Part shown: positions 5,540-10,895 of the stretch, piece after piece
How positions within the stretch are numbered: position 1 is the first letter of the stretch
Layout of the letters: each line of letters opens with the position of its first letter
IMG/VR virus record: IMGVR_UViG_3300009176_000069
Span: 1 to 26,838 of that record
Strand: one strand, 5' to 3'
Length of the DNA: 26,838 bases
Source of the DNA: a virus
The notes under the pieces: generated by a model
The model's input: only the letters and a program-made list of their open reading frames with translations
Database searches by the model: none
What the model was told of the DNA's origin: nothing
Position numbers and translations under genes: made by a program

Positions 5540-5926
5540 ATGGACCGTATGCAAAACTCTACTCCAATTATACCAACCGAAAGACTCGACTCCTTCACTG
5601 GTTCTTACATCACAACCGCCCTTTGGTCATCGACCGATGACAACGGCGAGCCAATCGACAGGAGCTATGGCCGGGATGACATCGCCGATGAAACGCTTGC
5701 AAAGATGATCGCCGACTGCGATGCGTTCCAGAAGCAGAATGAAGCGCTCTTGGAAGAAGGGACAAGCGAGCGAGCCGGCCATGACTTTTGGCTCACACGC
5801 AACCGGCACGGGGCTGGCTTTTGGGACGGTGATTGGCCGGTCAACGGCGACAAGCTGACTGAAGCCGCACACGCTTTCGGCGAATGTCATCTCTACGTTG
5901 GGGATGACAGCAAGCTTTACATTTGA
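5540..5926 (+). CDS. Widespread phage hypothetical protein ('ALWSSTDDNGEPID' type)
   Basis: A 128-residue protein of a family that I recognise from many phages and plasmids. Its marks are TTALWSSTDDNGEPIDRSY near residue 25, DETLAKMIADCDAFQKQN in the middle, and the C-terminal AGHDFWLTRNRHGAGFWDGDW block ending in GECHLYVGDDSKLYI. No function is established as far as I know. The start at 5540 is the first ATG; another ATG nine bases on is possible. No Shine-Dalgarno site precedes either. It is the first gene of the plus-strand group that runs to the terminator at 6856-6889. Confidence 0.85.
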   Translation: MDRMQNSTPIIPTERLDSFTGSYITTALWSSTDDNGEPIDRSYGRDDIADETLAKMIADCDAFQKQNEALLEEGTSERAGHDFWLTRNRHGAGFWDGDWPVNGDKLTEAAHAFGECHLYVGDDSKLYI

Positions 5927-5949
5927 TCGCAGCCTAACTGACACACACG

Positions 5950-6012
5950 ATGAATACTCAAGCTATCCTTTCAGGCGTCGAGAGACTTCACGCCACCGCC
6001 AAGCTGATATGA
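5950..6012 (+). CDS. Possible 20-residue leader peptide
   Basis: A 20-codon ORF (MNTQAILSGVERL...) starts 24 bases after the previous stop. It ends in an ATGA overlap with the next gene, whose ATG is at 6009. The peptide is amphipathic and helical. It could be a real microprotein or simply couple ribosomes into the next gene, which lacks a Shine-Dalgarno site. Evidence is positional only. Confidence 0.3.
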   Translation: MNTQAILSGVERLHATAKLI

Positions 6013-6314
6013 AACTCACGATTCTCACCAAGATTGGCGACATTCAGCCAGGCTCCCGACAAGCTTTGGTGCGCGACCCCGCGAACTTTCACAAAGCCGC
6101 TGCGTGCGCTCTCACAATCTCGCGTTGCGCCAAGATGCCAGCCTACCACGGCAAGCGTATGGTGGTGCTCCCAGGAAACTCCTACGGGTACAAGGTTTTC
6201 CATGTCGCCAAGGAAAACGACGATCTCCGCGAGTTTTGCCCCGGCATGCAGGAAGTAGCTTGCGGAGTGGTGGAGAACAACGGCGAAGTGTTTCAGGCTG
6301 TCGCGAAACCCTAA
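6009..6314 (+). CDS. Hypothetical protein (101 aa)
   Basis: An unrecognised soluble protein. The start is placed at 6009 (MKLTILTKIGDIQPG), where the ATG overlaps the stop of a 20-codon upstream ORF; the longer reading from 5898 would overlap the previous gene. It contains a strand-rich C-terminal half (MVVLPGNSYGYKVFHVAKEN ... EVACGVVENNGEVFQAVAK) and two Cys around residues 31 and 37. No known domain is evident. It is part of the plus-strand group of four small genes ending at the terminator at 6856. Confidence 0.6.
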   Translation: MKLTILTKIGDIQPGSRQALVRDPANFHKAAACALTISRCAKMPAYHGKRMVVLPGNSYGYKVFHVAKENDDLREFCPGMQEVACGVVENNGEVFQAVAKP

Positions 6315-6325
6315 GGATTTACACG

Positions 6326-6838
6326 ATGAGCCGCTCATTTATCATTCACTCGTTCCTATCTGACATCACTTGCGGAGAGCCATGTTGGCACGCCAAGGAA
6401 GACGTTTGCCGGTGCTCTTGCGGCGGGAAGAATCACGGGTGTTTGCGCACGGAAGGCGGAGAGCGTCCCGTGCGCACCTGTAAGATCGACGGCCAACGCT
6501 ACGAACTCGCCGCCGTGGGAATGCGCAAGGAGCTATGGGCGGAGGCAAAACGCATGAATGAGCGCGACGGCTTCAGCGCTATCGACACGTCCCACGAGAA
6601 ATGGGGTGGTCCACGCTACCACTACACTTGGAAGGAAACAGACCACGGCGCTCCAGCTCGCCTCAAGTATGCGACGTGGCCGCAGATTGCCTCATGGCCC
6701 GAACTCAAGGCTTACGTCCAGTGCGACGAACTCGGAAGGCCAAGCCTGCTTTGGCGCAAGCTGGACCCCTCCAAGCAGATGTTTTGCGCCGACGATTGCG
6801 AAGATTGCTCAAAGGCACGGCTCGCTTTCGCCGCGTAA
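6326..6838 (+). CDS. Cys-rich phage protein, putative metal binding (170 aa)
   Basis: A 170-residue protein with a Cys/His-rich N-terminus: CGEPCWHAKEDVCRCSCGGKNHGC at about residues 16-39, a block I recognise from proteins in many phages, and a second Cys group near the C-terminus (FCADDCEDCSKAR). Zinc binding is likely; the biochemical role is unknown. The start at 6326 (MSRSFIIHSF) has AAGGA eight bases upstream, one of the few good Shine-Dalgarno sites in this window. A longer reading from 6104 overlaps the previous gene and looks like a shadow. The intrinsic terminator at 6856-6889 follows the stop by 17 bp. Confidence 0.75.
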   Translation: MSRSFIIHSFLSDITCGEPCWHAKEDVCRCSCGGKNHGCLRTEGGERPVRTCKIDGQRYELAAVGMRKELWAEAKRMNERDGFSAIDTSHEKWGGPRYHYTWKETDHGAPARLKYATWPQIASWPELKAYVQCDELGRPSLLWRKLDPSKQMFCADDCEDCSKARLAFAA

Positions 6839-6855
6839 CCTCTCGCTCTCAACCC

Positions 6856-6889
6856 ACGCCCGGCCCTCAAAAGCTGGGCGTTCCTTTTT
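6856..6889 (+). terminator. Rho-independent terminator
   Basis: A 9-bp stem, ACGCCCGGC (6856-6864) / GCTGGGCGT (6873-6881), with one G.U pair and an 8-nt A-rich loop, is followed by TCCTTTTT. It ends the plus-strand group 5540-6838. This is the clearest intrinsic terminator in the window. Confidence 0.85.
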
Positions 6890-6929
6890 CCGCTCTTGAC
6901 GTAAAAACTCCAGAGCCGTAATAACTGCC

Positions 6930-6989
6930 ATGCTCCTTCGCTGGCATCGTCTCTCTAACCTCCTACGCGCCATTCTGGCCGCTCTCTGA
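6930..6989 (+). CDS. Possible 19-residue leader peptide
   Basis: A 19-codon ORF (MLLRWHRLSNLLRAILAAL) follows the terminator and ends in a TGATG overlap with the HTH gene at 6989. It is strongly amphipathic with three Arg and seven Leu. It may be a coupling leader for the downstream gene, which has no Shine-Dalgarno site of its own. There is only positional support. Confidence 0.3.
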   Translation: MLLRWHRLSNLLRAILAAL

Positions 6990-7498
6990 TGCCAGCCGCG
7001 CTAGACGTTGACTGGGAGGCAATCAAGATACTGGCACGCGAGATAGGGGTACGCGAAACCGCACGACGGATGGACATTCCCGAGGCGACTCTCCAAGCGA
7101 GATCCGCAAGAGAGGGCTGGATTCGAGATATTCCCCGCTCTCAACCGTTGCCCGCAACCATGAGACAGACTGCAACCGGTGCAACCAATGGGCCTAAACC
7201 GTCTGTGGTTCATGCTGAAACTCTGAAGGAACTTGCGGGGAAAACGAGACTCGGCCACGCGAAAGCGCAAGCGAAGGTGGCCGAACTTGTAGAGACGATG
7301 GACGCGCAAGAGGTGCTTGCGATGATGCCGGGAGTGCTCCAGGCAGTGAAGGCCAGTTCGATTCTTCACGGGTGGACAGCGGGGAACAACGGTGCTCCTA
7401 GCGTTCGGCTTGATCTCATCGCGAACTCTGGCGGGACAGCCCTGCGACTCGAAATGGGCGGGAGCGTGGAGTCGGAGTCGGAGGAAGACGAGGAGTAG
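6989..7498 (+). CDS. HTH protein, candidate small terminase subunit
   Basis: A 169-residue protein with an N-terminal helix-turn-helix at about residues 8-46 (DWEAIKILAREIGVRETARRMDIPEATLQARSAREGW), the pattern typical of terminase small subunits and some phage regulators. A helical middle (about 75-120) could be an oligomerisation region. The C-terminal tail is acidic (SVESESEEDEE), also common in small terminases, where it contacts the large subunit. If so, it would recognise the packaging site. It is unusual that the large subunit is 6 kb away on the other strand (13783-15612). A transcription regulator is the main alternative. Confidence 0.55.
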   Translation: MPAALDVDWEAIKILAREIGVRETARRMDIPEATLQARSAREGWIRDIPRSQPLPATMRQTATGATNGPKPSVVHAETLKELAGKTRLGHAKAQAKVAELVETMDAQEVLAMMPGVLQAVKASSILHGWTAGNNGAPSVRLDLIANSGGTALRLEMGGSVESESEEDEE

Positions 7499-7501
7499 GG
7501 G

Positions 7502-7517
7502 CTTTTGATCTTTTGAT
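7502..7517. repeat. Tandem 8-bp direct repeat CTTTTGAT
   Basis: Two perfect adjacent copies, 7502-7509 and 7510-7517, directly after the stop codon of the HTH gene. The function is unknown; it may be a binding site or a slippage product. Confidence 0.6.
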
Positions 7518-7541
7518 AATCAGTCCCGTAATCGCTCCAGG

Positions 7542-7712
7542 ATGACCGTGAAGGGCTGTTTGGGCTATCCGTCCGACTCTCGGTGGCGCAAGCGCTTTCT
7601 CAAACGGGAATTCGCGGGAGCGTGTGAACGGCGAATCAAGGCACGGTTGGAGGGTTGCAATCTCATTCGCTCCCAGGTCGGGCACTCGAATCGAAACAAA
7701 GTCCGGCTCTAG
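7542..7712 (+). CDS. Possible small basic protein (56 aa)
   Basis: An open frame of 56 codons starting MTVKGCLGYPSDSRWRKRF and ending NRNKVRL. The product would be strongly basic, with a long helix-like centre (WRKRFLKREFAGACERRIKARLEG). Conceivably it binds nucleic acid. No homology is recognised and no ribosome site is seen: the bases before the ATG are CTCCAGG, too close. It lies between the HTH gene and the noncoding stretch from 7713, so it may or may not be translated. Confidence 0.35.
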   Translation: MTVKGCLGYPSDSRWRKRFLKREFAGACERRIKARLEGCNLIRSQVGHSNRNKVRL

Positions 7713-7791
7713 GGCTCGGAATCCAGTCGGTAATCGCTGCGCGTGACGTAGCGCCAGCACGACGGGAGCGGAAGTGGACTGTCTACCGTGG

Positions 7792-7858
7792 GACCATGAG
7801 GGTGGTCGTGGGGTGCCGGTACACCCCGGACGCCGGGCGGTCGAACGAGCGGAGGACC
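7792..7858. other. Cluster of adjacent hairpins (candidate structured RNA or origin DNA)
   Basis: Successive perfect stems: GACCA/TGGTC (7792-7796 with 7803-7807), GGGGTG/CACCCC (7810-7815 with 7822-7827), CCCGG/CCGGG (7825-7829 with 7833-7837), and GGTC/GACC (7839-7842 with 7855-7858). The second and third compete for three bases, so alternate folds are possible. There is no T-tract. This much local pairing in a gap suggests a function, but it could be a consequence of high GC. Confidence 0.4.
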
Positions 7859-7976
7859 CCTCTGATGAGAAAAGCCATTAATCGGATTATGGTTTCTACA
7901 ATGCAGCCTACCTGTGAAAAAATGGATTATTCGGGCACTGAGGCTTTGGCCTTGGATGTGCACGGCTGTGGGTTCG

Positions 7977-7990
7977 ATGTACCGGTACAT
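7977..7990. repeat. Perfect 14-bp palindrome
   Basis: ATGTACCGGTACAT reads the same on both strands with no spacer. It lies in the gene-poor stretch about 50 bp before the iteron-like repeats. It could be a dimeric protein site; there is no direct evidence. Confidence 0.5.
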
Positions 7991-8039
7991 GTACTCGGGG
8001 AGAACGCGCGCGCGTGAAGTAATACAATACAATATCGCT

Positions 8040-8107
8040 CCGTAGGGTGCTGCCACAGACCCCTCTACGGACCCCGTAGGGTGCCGCTATAGCCAGTGCT
8101 ACGGCAG
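8040..8107. repeat. Two 34-bp iteron-like direct repeats with internal dyads
   Basis: Unit 1 is 8040-8073 and unit 2 is 8074-8107. Both begin with the identical 11 bases CCGTAGGGTGC and carry CTACGG at the same offset (8065-8070 and 8099-8104). Each unit can therefore fold CCGTAG against CTACGG. Between these, about half the bases differ. Unit 2 runs into another hairpin, AGTGCT/AGCACT (8095-8100 with 8106-8111), ending at the stop of the winged-helix gene. Phased direct repeats next to an AT-rich patch and a winged-helix gene suggest iterons of an origin; a terminator or recombination site are alternatives. Confidence 0.5.
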
Positions 8108-8111
8108 CACT

Positions 8112-8405
8112 CTACTCCTTAAAAAGTCGTCGGCCGGACGGTTTTCTGGTCAGCCTGTAGACCGCTGGTTTTCTGCCAGTGGCAGGCTTCAGCAGGATCA
8201 TTTCTCCTAAGTCCTCAATAATGCGCGCTATGCACTCCCGGCATCTGCGCTCCTGTAGCCCTGTATGTTGTGAGATCCACGTCAACGACACAGAGAGCGT
8301 TCCATCTGGCGAACAGGACGACGCCATAGCGAGCAATAGTAGGCGCTCTGATGGCCTGGCTTCGCTATTGGCCAGCACATACCTCGGCCATGACTCTGCC
8401 CTCAT
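8112..8405 (-). CDS. Winged-helix protein, replication-initiator-like (97 aa)
   Basis: A compact DNA-binding domain typical of phage replication or early regulators: ARPSERLLLLAMASSCSPDGTLSVSLTWISQHTGL is a helix followed by the HTH, then a recognition helix (QERRCRECIARIIEDLG), and a wing (MILLKPATGRKPAVYRL). It ends soon after the wing, so it is one domain only; full replication proteins of this type usually carry a further DnaC/DnaA-contact region. The start at 8405 gives an ATGA overlap with the upstream stop (8402-8404). The iteron-like repeats begin right behind its stop, which supports an origin-binding role by position. Confidence 0.65.
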   Translation of the reverse strand: MRAESWPRYVLANSEARPSERLLLLAMASSCSPDGTLSVSLTWISQHTGLQERRCRECIARIIEDLGEMILLKPATGRKPAVYRLTRKPSGRRLFKE

Positions 8406-8605
8406 GTGCCACACCTCGGGCACGGCTCTTCTTGCAGCGTGATCGAGTTGCGGTATGGCCTACCTCGGCAGGTAGCGCAGATGTCATCCCAGCGCTTCTG
8501 TGGGTATGTGGCGTAGCCCTTTTTCGCGCGATGCGAATGGGCTGGTGTCATTCTAGGGGGTTGACTTCGGGGCACGAAGCCCTCAGGTTGGCGTCGTTGT
8601 TTCAT
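8402..8605 (-). CDS. Small zinc-finger protein (up to 67 aa)
   Basis: The C-terminus carries a CxxC...CxxC zinc site: CATCRGRPYRNSITLQEEPCPRCG. The N-terminal third is basic and proline-rich and looks less conserved. The ATG at 8551 (MTPAHSHRAK, giving 49 residues) may be the real start: a small hairpin (8565-8579) and an A/C-rich spacer precede it, as at other genes here. The first ATG in frame is at 8605. It is translationally coupled to the winged-helix gene by ATGA. Its function is unknown; a small DnaJ-like or single-stranded-DNA-binding zinc finger is possible. Confidence 0.55.
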   Translation of the reverse strand: MKQRRQPEGFVPRSQPPRMTPAHSHRAKKGYATYPQKRWDDICATCRGRPYRNSITLQEEPCPRCGT

Positions 8606-8684
8606 TATTCAGCGTCAACCGTGCCCCTGCTGTCGTAGGAAGGCAAGCACGGTTGTACGTTTTCGGCGTAAAAACTGATTTCTG

Positions 8685-8713
8685 TTGGCATGTTGGTACT
8701 AGGGAGGTAGTAT
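8685..8713 (+). promoter_or_regulatory. Sigma70-like promoter placed for leaderless transcription
   Basis: TTGGCA (8685-8690, 5/6), a 17-bp spacer and TAGTAT (8708-8713, 4/6) are followed by six bases, CGCACC, and the ATG at 8720. The predicted start point falls on the start codon, the same geometry as at 3635-3662. The 10-mer GGCATGTTGG overlapping its -35 box (8687-8696) recurs inverted at 8961-8970. Confidence 0.55.
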
Positions 8714-8719
8714 CGCACC

Positions 8720-8932
8720 ATGAGCTTCAAAACCATCCTGATCGGCGGTCCATGCGCGGGGCAAGAGGTCGAGGTGAATTCAAATCTTCCGTACATCAAG
8801 GCCGTCAAAAGACCGGAAATCTGCACCGAGTTCATGGACTTCTGCGACCCTCACGCGAAGGCTTTCGAGGAGTACACCTACAAGCGATACCTTTACCAAG
8901 TCGGTGAAACTACGTGGGGCCTCTGGACGTGA
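8720..8932 (+). CDS. Small phage protein of the 'IGGPCAGQ' type (70 aa)
   Basis: The pattern FKTILIGGPCAGQEVEVNS, then a loop, then YTYKRYLYQVGETTWGLW matches a small beta-rich family common in phage genomes ('l.GGp.dGq.v.v' followed by a Tyr-rich strand). Its function is unknown. The start at 8720 is the only sensible ATG. The preceding AGGGAGG lies about 12 bases upstream, too far for a good ribosome site and within the promoter spacer, so leaderless translation is the better reading. Confidence 0.75.
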   Translation: MSFKTILIGGPCAGQEVEVNSNLPYIKAVKRPEICTEFMDFCDPHAKAFEEYTYKRYLYQVGETTWGLWT

Positions 8933-8954
8933 TTCTTGTTGCTGCGTGTGGTGC

Positions 8955-8970
8955 GGCATGCCAACATGCC
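8955..8970. promoter_or_regulatory. Perfect inverted repeat overlapping a start codon
   Basis: GGCATG (8955-8960) and CATGCC (8965-8970) flank CCAA. The right arm contains the ATG at 8966, and the inverted 10-mer GGCATGTTGG is shared with the -35 region of the promoter 270 bp upstream. It could be an operator or an RNA hairpin controlling translation. Confidence 0.4.
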
Positions 8971-9211
8971 ATCAATGAACAACCTGTGTCTCTGGAATGT
9001 CACCTTCAAGAGCGAAACTGAAAACCCGTCCCAGGAGGATCGCTTCAGGAAGATTCAGAATGCGGAGCGAACGGTTTGGCTGACCACTTCAGAGGAAACC
9101 ATCGACTCAGTTCGACTTGCGATTCAGGAAGGGCTCTACGTGAAACACGGCCCTGGAACCAATCTCACCGAGCTAGTCCGGTGCGGATACCACGGCACGC
9201 TTTTCAACTGA
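8966..9211 (+). CDS. Hypothetical protein (81 aa)
   Basis: Unrecognised soluble protein. It starts MPSMNNLCLWNVTFKSETENP; an ATG at 8975 is an equally good start. Later features are a VWLTTSEETIDSVRLAIQEGL helix-strand unit and a C-terminal VRCGYHGTLF strand. The ATG at 8966 lies inside the perfect inverted repeat GGCATG-CCAA-CATGCC (8955-8970), which could mask or mark the start. Its 3' end overlaps the convergent glycosyltransferase (9173-9772) by 39 bp. Confidence 0.6.
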   Translation: MPSMNNLCLWNVTFKSETENPSQEDRFRKIQNAERTVWLTTSEETIDSVRLAIQEGLYVKHGPGTNLTELVRCGYHGTLFN

Positions 9212-9772
9212 AATCGTTTTGACGAACTCCTCGATCAAGTGCTTCTGACCGCCCGCGAAATGCCGGAGCTTGGCCGGTCCCTCGAACATCCGGTTGAATT
9301 CCATAGGTATCTTCTGCACCACGATTCTCTCCCGGTGGATGGCCAGATTCACGATAGCCTGATCCTTCATGGGCAAGATCGGTCGCCCGAAATCTCGCAC
9401 CGTACGCCGCAGCTTTTCGACATCCTCCGGGCTCCATCCCATCACGCCGGAGTTGTAGAATACCGAGCCGCGCGGAACGTGAACTCGGCATTCCCTCGCC
9501 CACCGGTGGAACCAATCGGGACAGGTCGGGCATCCTTCATCCGTGGCCATGCAGGTGCCTTTCAGCGTTTCAAGATCATCGTCGGTGATGGCGTCGAGCA
9601 CCGGAGCCACGTCGGCGTCGAGCACTAGACCACCTTGGCATGCAGCGTTTAGCTTGGTCCAGTGATCGCCACTCAGAGCCCGGAACCGGCATCCCATCCG
9701 ACGCGCCAGTTCGCGGTGAAGCGGAACGGTGAGATGGGCGTAGTGGGTTGATGCGACCGTGTGGAGTGTCAT
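9173..9772 (-). CDS. Glycosyltransferase, GT-A fold (GT8-like, 199 aa)
   Basis: A predicted nucleotide-sugar transferase. The metal-binding DxD is at GLVLDADVAPVL (D52-A-D54). Next come FYNSGVMGWSPED (105-117), the 'NsGvm' element common to GT8-type enzymes, then PMKDQAIVNLAI (134-145) and EFNRMFEGPAKLRHFAGGQKH, where the late His would complete the metal site. It is shorter than typical GT8 enzymes (about 300 residues), as phage versions often are. The start codon at 9772 begins on the last base of the CCA of the tRNA-like element (9772-9917), leaving no conventional leader. The sugar donor and acceptor cannot be read from sequence. Confidence 0.75.
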   Translation of the reverse strand: MTLHTVASTHYAHLTVPLHRELARRMGCRFRALSGDHWTKLNAACQGGLVLDADVAPVLDAITDDDLETLKGTCMATDEGCPTCPDWFHRWARECRVHVPRGSVFYNSGVMGWSPEDVEKLRRTVRDFGRPILPMKDQAIVNLAIHRERIVVQKIPMEFNRMFEGPAKLRHFAGGQKHLIEEFVKTISVEKRAVVSAPD

Positions 9773-9917
9773 GGTACCGAAGGTGGGATTTGAACCTACA
9801 GTTGATCTGCCCTGTCTGCTGCGCGCATATCAGCGGGAATTACCCTTTCGTTTCACGCGCAGAGTGACATGGCCAGTATCATAATCAGGGTGCGTTTTTA
9901 CATTTCGCTACTTCGGC
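9772..9917 (-). tRNA. tRNA-like element with normal 3' half and expanded middle
   Basis: Minus strand. The 3' half is textbook: T arm GTAGG-TTCAAAT-CCCAC (one mismatch), acceptor CTTCGGT, discriminator A and encoded CCA (9772-9774). A matching 5' acceptor, GCCGAAG (9917-9911, one G.U pair), is followed by TA, a 3-bp D-like stem GCG/CGC and A, as in a tRNA. CCCTG (9890-9886) can pair with CAGGG (9814-9810) as an anticodon stem, but 71 nt lie between them, including a 9-bp hairpin (9854-9862 with 9819-9827). The D loop lacks the usual GG. Options: a tRNA with a very short intron, a decayed tRNA, a chance 5' match beside an attP-type tRNA 3' end, or another tRNA-like RNA. Confidence 0.45.
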
Positions 9918-10041
9918 ATTTGGTGGATTCACTCCTTGGTTCAGAGCACCGACAGTGGTCCACAAAGGTGTGTCGATGCCCTGAACAAAAGAGACGCCGC
10001 CCCACCCCGAGACGGCGCGATACCATCACTACCAACATTTC

Positions 10042-10072
10042 TCTTGCAGGCAAGACCTTTTTCGCGTTGAAT
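10042..10072 (+). promoter_or_regulatory. Inverted repeat overlapping a weak promoter
   Basis: The perfect repeat TCTTGC-AG-GCAAGA (10042-10055) overlaps TTGCAG (10044-10049), a weak -35 match. After 17 bp comes TTGAAT (10067-10072, 4/6). Seven bases later is the ATG at 10080, again close to leaderless spacing. The promoter match is weak on its own. Confidence 0.35.
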
Positions 10073-10079
10073 CGTGGAA

Positions 10080-10217
10080 ATGTTGAAAGCATTCCTCATC
10101 TGGACCGGAGTAACGGTCGTCGGCGCGATCCTCGGCGCGCTGGTCATGTTCGTGGGTGAAGCGCTGAAACGCCGGAAGCTCAACAAGCCCAAACCTTACT
10201 GGAGGCAGTTTCCGTGA
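10080..10217 (+). CDS. Single-pass membrane protein (45 aa)
   Basis: A 45-residue protein with one hydrophobic helix (FLIWTGVTVVGAILGALVMFV, about residues 5-25) followed by a strongly basic segment (EALKRRKLNKPKPYW), predicting an N-out/C-in inner-membrane protein. It is first in a chain of tightly overlapping plus-strand genes. The stop overlaps the next GTG start as GTGA. The size would fit a small holin or a phage membrane accessory protein, but nothing specific identifies it. Confidence 0.6.
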   Translation: MLKAFLIWTGVTVVGAILGALVMFVGEALKRRKLNKPKPYWRQFP

Positions 10218-10414
10218 TTCCAACCCTGTTCTCGAATCCGTTCGTTGCGCGTGAGTTGACACGTAGGATTTGGAATCGCGGGATCCCAAAGGGTAGATTC
10301 ACAAGAAAACGAACTTATATCAACATTCCTCGATGTACCACTGAGGAATTTTATCCTGGTCTCAGGTTTGAGTGGGACTTATCCATAAATAACTGGAAAC
10401 AAAAAACCGAATGA
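10214..10414 (+). CDS. Hypothetical basic protein (66 aa), GTG start
   Basis: Unrecognised. It begins with GTG at 10214, overlapping the previous TGA (GTGA), and ends in an ATGA overlap with the next gene. Both overlaps support the frame. The product is basic and aromatic (RELTRRIWNRGIPKGRFTRKRTYINIP), ending in FEWDLSINNWKQKTE. There is no domain that I recognise. Confidence 0.5.
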   Translation: MIPTLFSNPFVARELTRRIWNRGIPKGRFTRKRTYINIPRCTTEEFYPGLRFEWDLSINNWKQKTE

Positions 10415-10653
10415 CCATGCCCGCAACCGTCCAAGATTTCGATGTCCGAGTGAGGCGAAAGATTCACGAGTACGCCATTGGAGGGGGAAATCGAAAGCCT
10501 ACCAAGCTATACGTCGGACACTCTGAAGAGCGAGAGTTGCATGCGATCATGGGCCGTGGTTTTGCCGCATCGGAACGAGAAAACGGTCGCGCTCAGATTA
10601 ACAATCTCTCAGTGTTCGTTGTGAACGCGGAATCGCATCTGGAGGTCGGCTGA
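10411..10653 (+). CDS. Hypothetical protein (80 aa)
   Basis: A small soluble protein of unknown function: VQDFDVRVRRKIHEYAIGG helix, then KPTKLYVGHSEERELHAIMGRG, a strand-helix pattern seen in small phage 'KPT.LYlg..E...L' proteins, then a C-terminal strand (INNLSVFVVNAESHLEVG). The ATGA overlap with the upstream gene fixes the start. The stop shares a base with the next start (TGATG). Confidence 0.6.
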   Translation: MTMPATVQDFDVRVRRKIHEYAIGGGNRKPTKLYVGHSEERELHAIMGRGFAASERENGRAQINNLSVFVVNAESHLEVG

Positions 10654-10895
10654 TGGACGTTTACGACTCCGGGACTAGGAACCAAGCGATACAGCGGTGT
10701 CGCGAGATACTTGGTGAGCACTTCAAGGCGTTCTCGATCATCACGCTTGTCGAAGGAGACGAGGATTCAGAGAACGACGCCACTCAAGGTTGTTTCCACC
10801 ACTATGGAGGAGGATTCTGGACAGTCCTAGGAATGATTGATGACACTCACACGAAAATGAGTGCTCGAAGCGGAGACTCACGAGAGGAAGAATAG
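10653..10895 (+). CDS. Hypothetical acidic protein (80 aa)
   Basis: Unrecognised. This gene has one of the best Shine-Dalgarno sites here, GGAGGT at 10641-10646, six bases before the ATG at 10653, which also overlaps the previous stop as TGATG. The protein has an N-terminal helix (SGTRNQAIQRCREILGEHF), a strand (AFSIITLVEG), an acidic loop (DEDSENDA), a CFHHYGGGFW aromatic strand and an acidic tail. The fold may be a small alpha/beta domain; the function is unknown. Confidence 0.6.
   Translation: MDVYDSGTRNQAIQRCREILGEHFKAFSIITLVEGDEDSENDATQGCFHHYGGGFWTVLGMIDDTHTKMSARSGDSREEE

Larger units (their letters stand above)
7713..8111. other. Gene-poor region with hairpins, palindrome and iteron-like repeats
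   Basis: About 400 bp with no gene I can support on either strand. In order it holds a cluster of GC-rich hairpins (7792-7858), a 14-bp perfect palindrome (7977-7990), an alternating GCGCGCGCG run near 8006-8014, an AT-rich AATACAATACAATAT patch at 8020-8034, and two 34-bp imperfect direct repeats (8040-8107). The combination resembles a replication origin or packaging signal. The winged-helix gene ending at 8112 directly adjoins it. Confidence 0.5.

Noticed and set aside
7655-8017. Plus-strand frame of 120 codons in the gene-poor region
   Set aside because: The composition is arbitrary, there is no ribosome site, and it runs across several hairpins. The minus-strand frames at 7416-7760 and 7709-8056 are no better.
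8605-8835. Minus-strand frame of 76 codons overlapping the gene at 8720
   Set aside because: The plus-strand gene at 8720-8932 matches a known small phage protein type and has a promoter, so the minus frame is treated as a shadow.
9869-10159. Plus-strand frame of 96 codons before 10080
   Set aside because: It runs antisense to the tRNA-like element and overlaps the real small membrane gene in another frame. The residue composition is Arg-rich and shadow-like.
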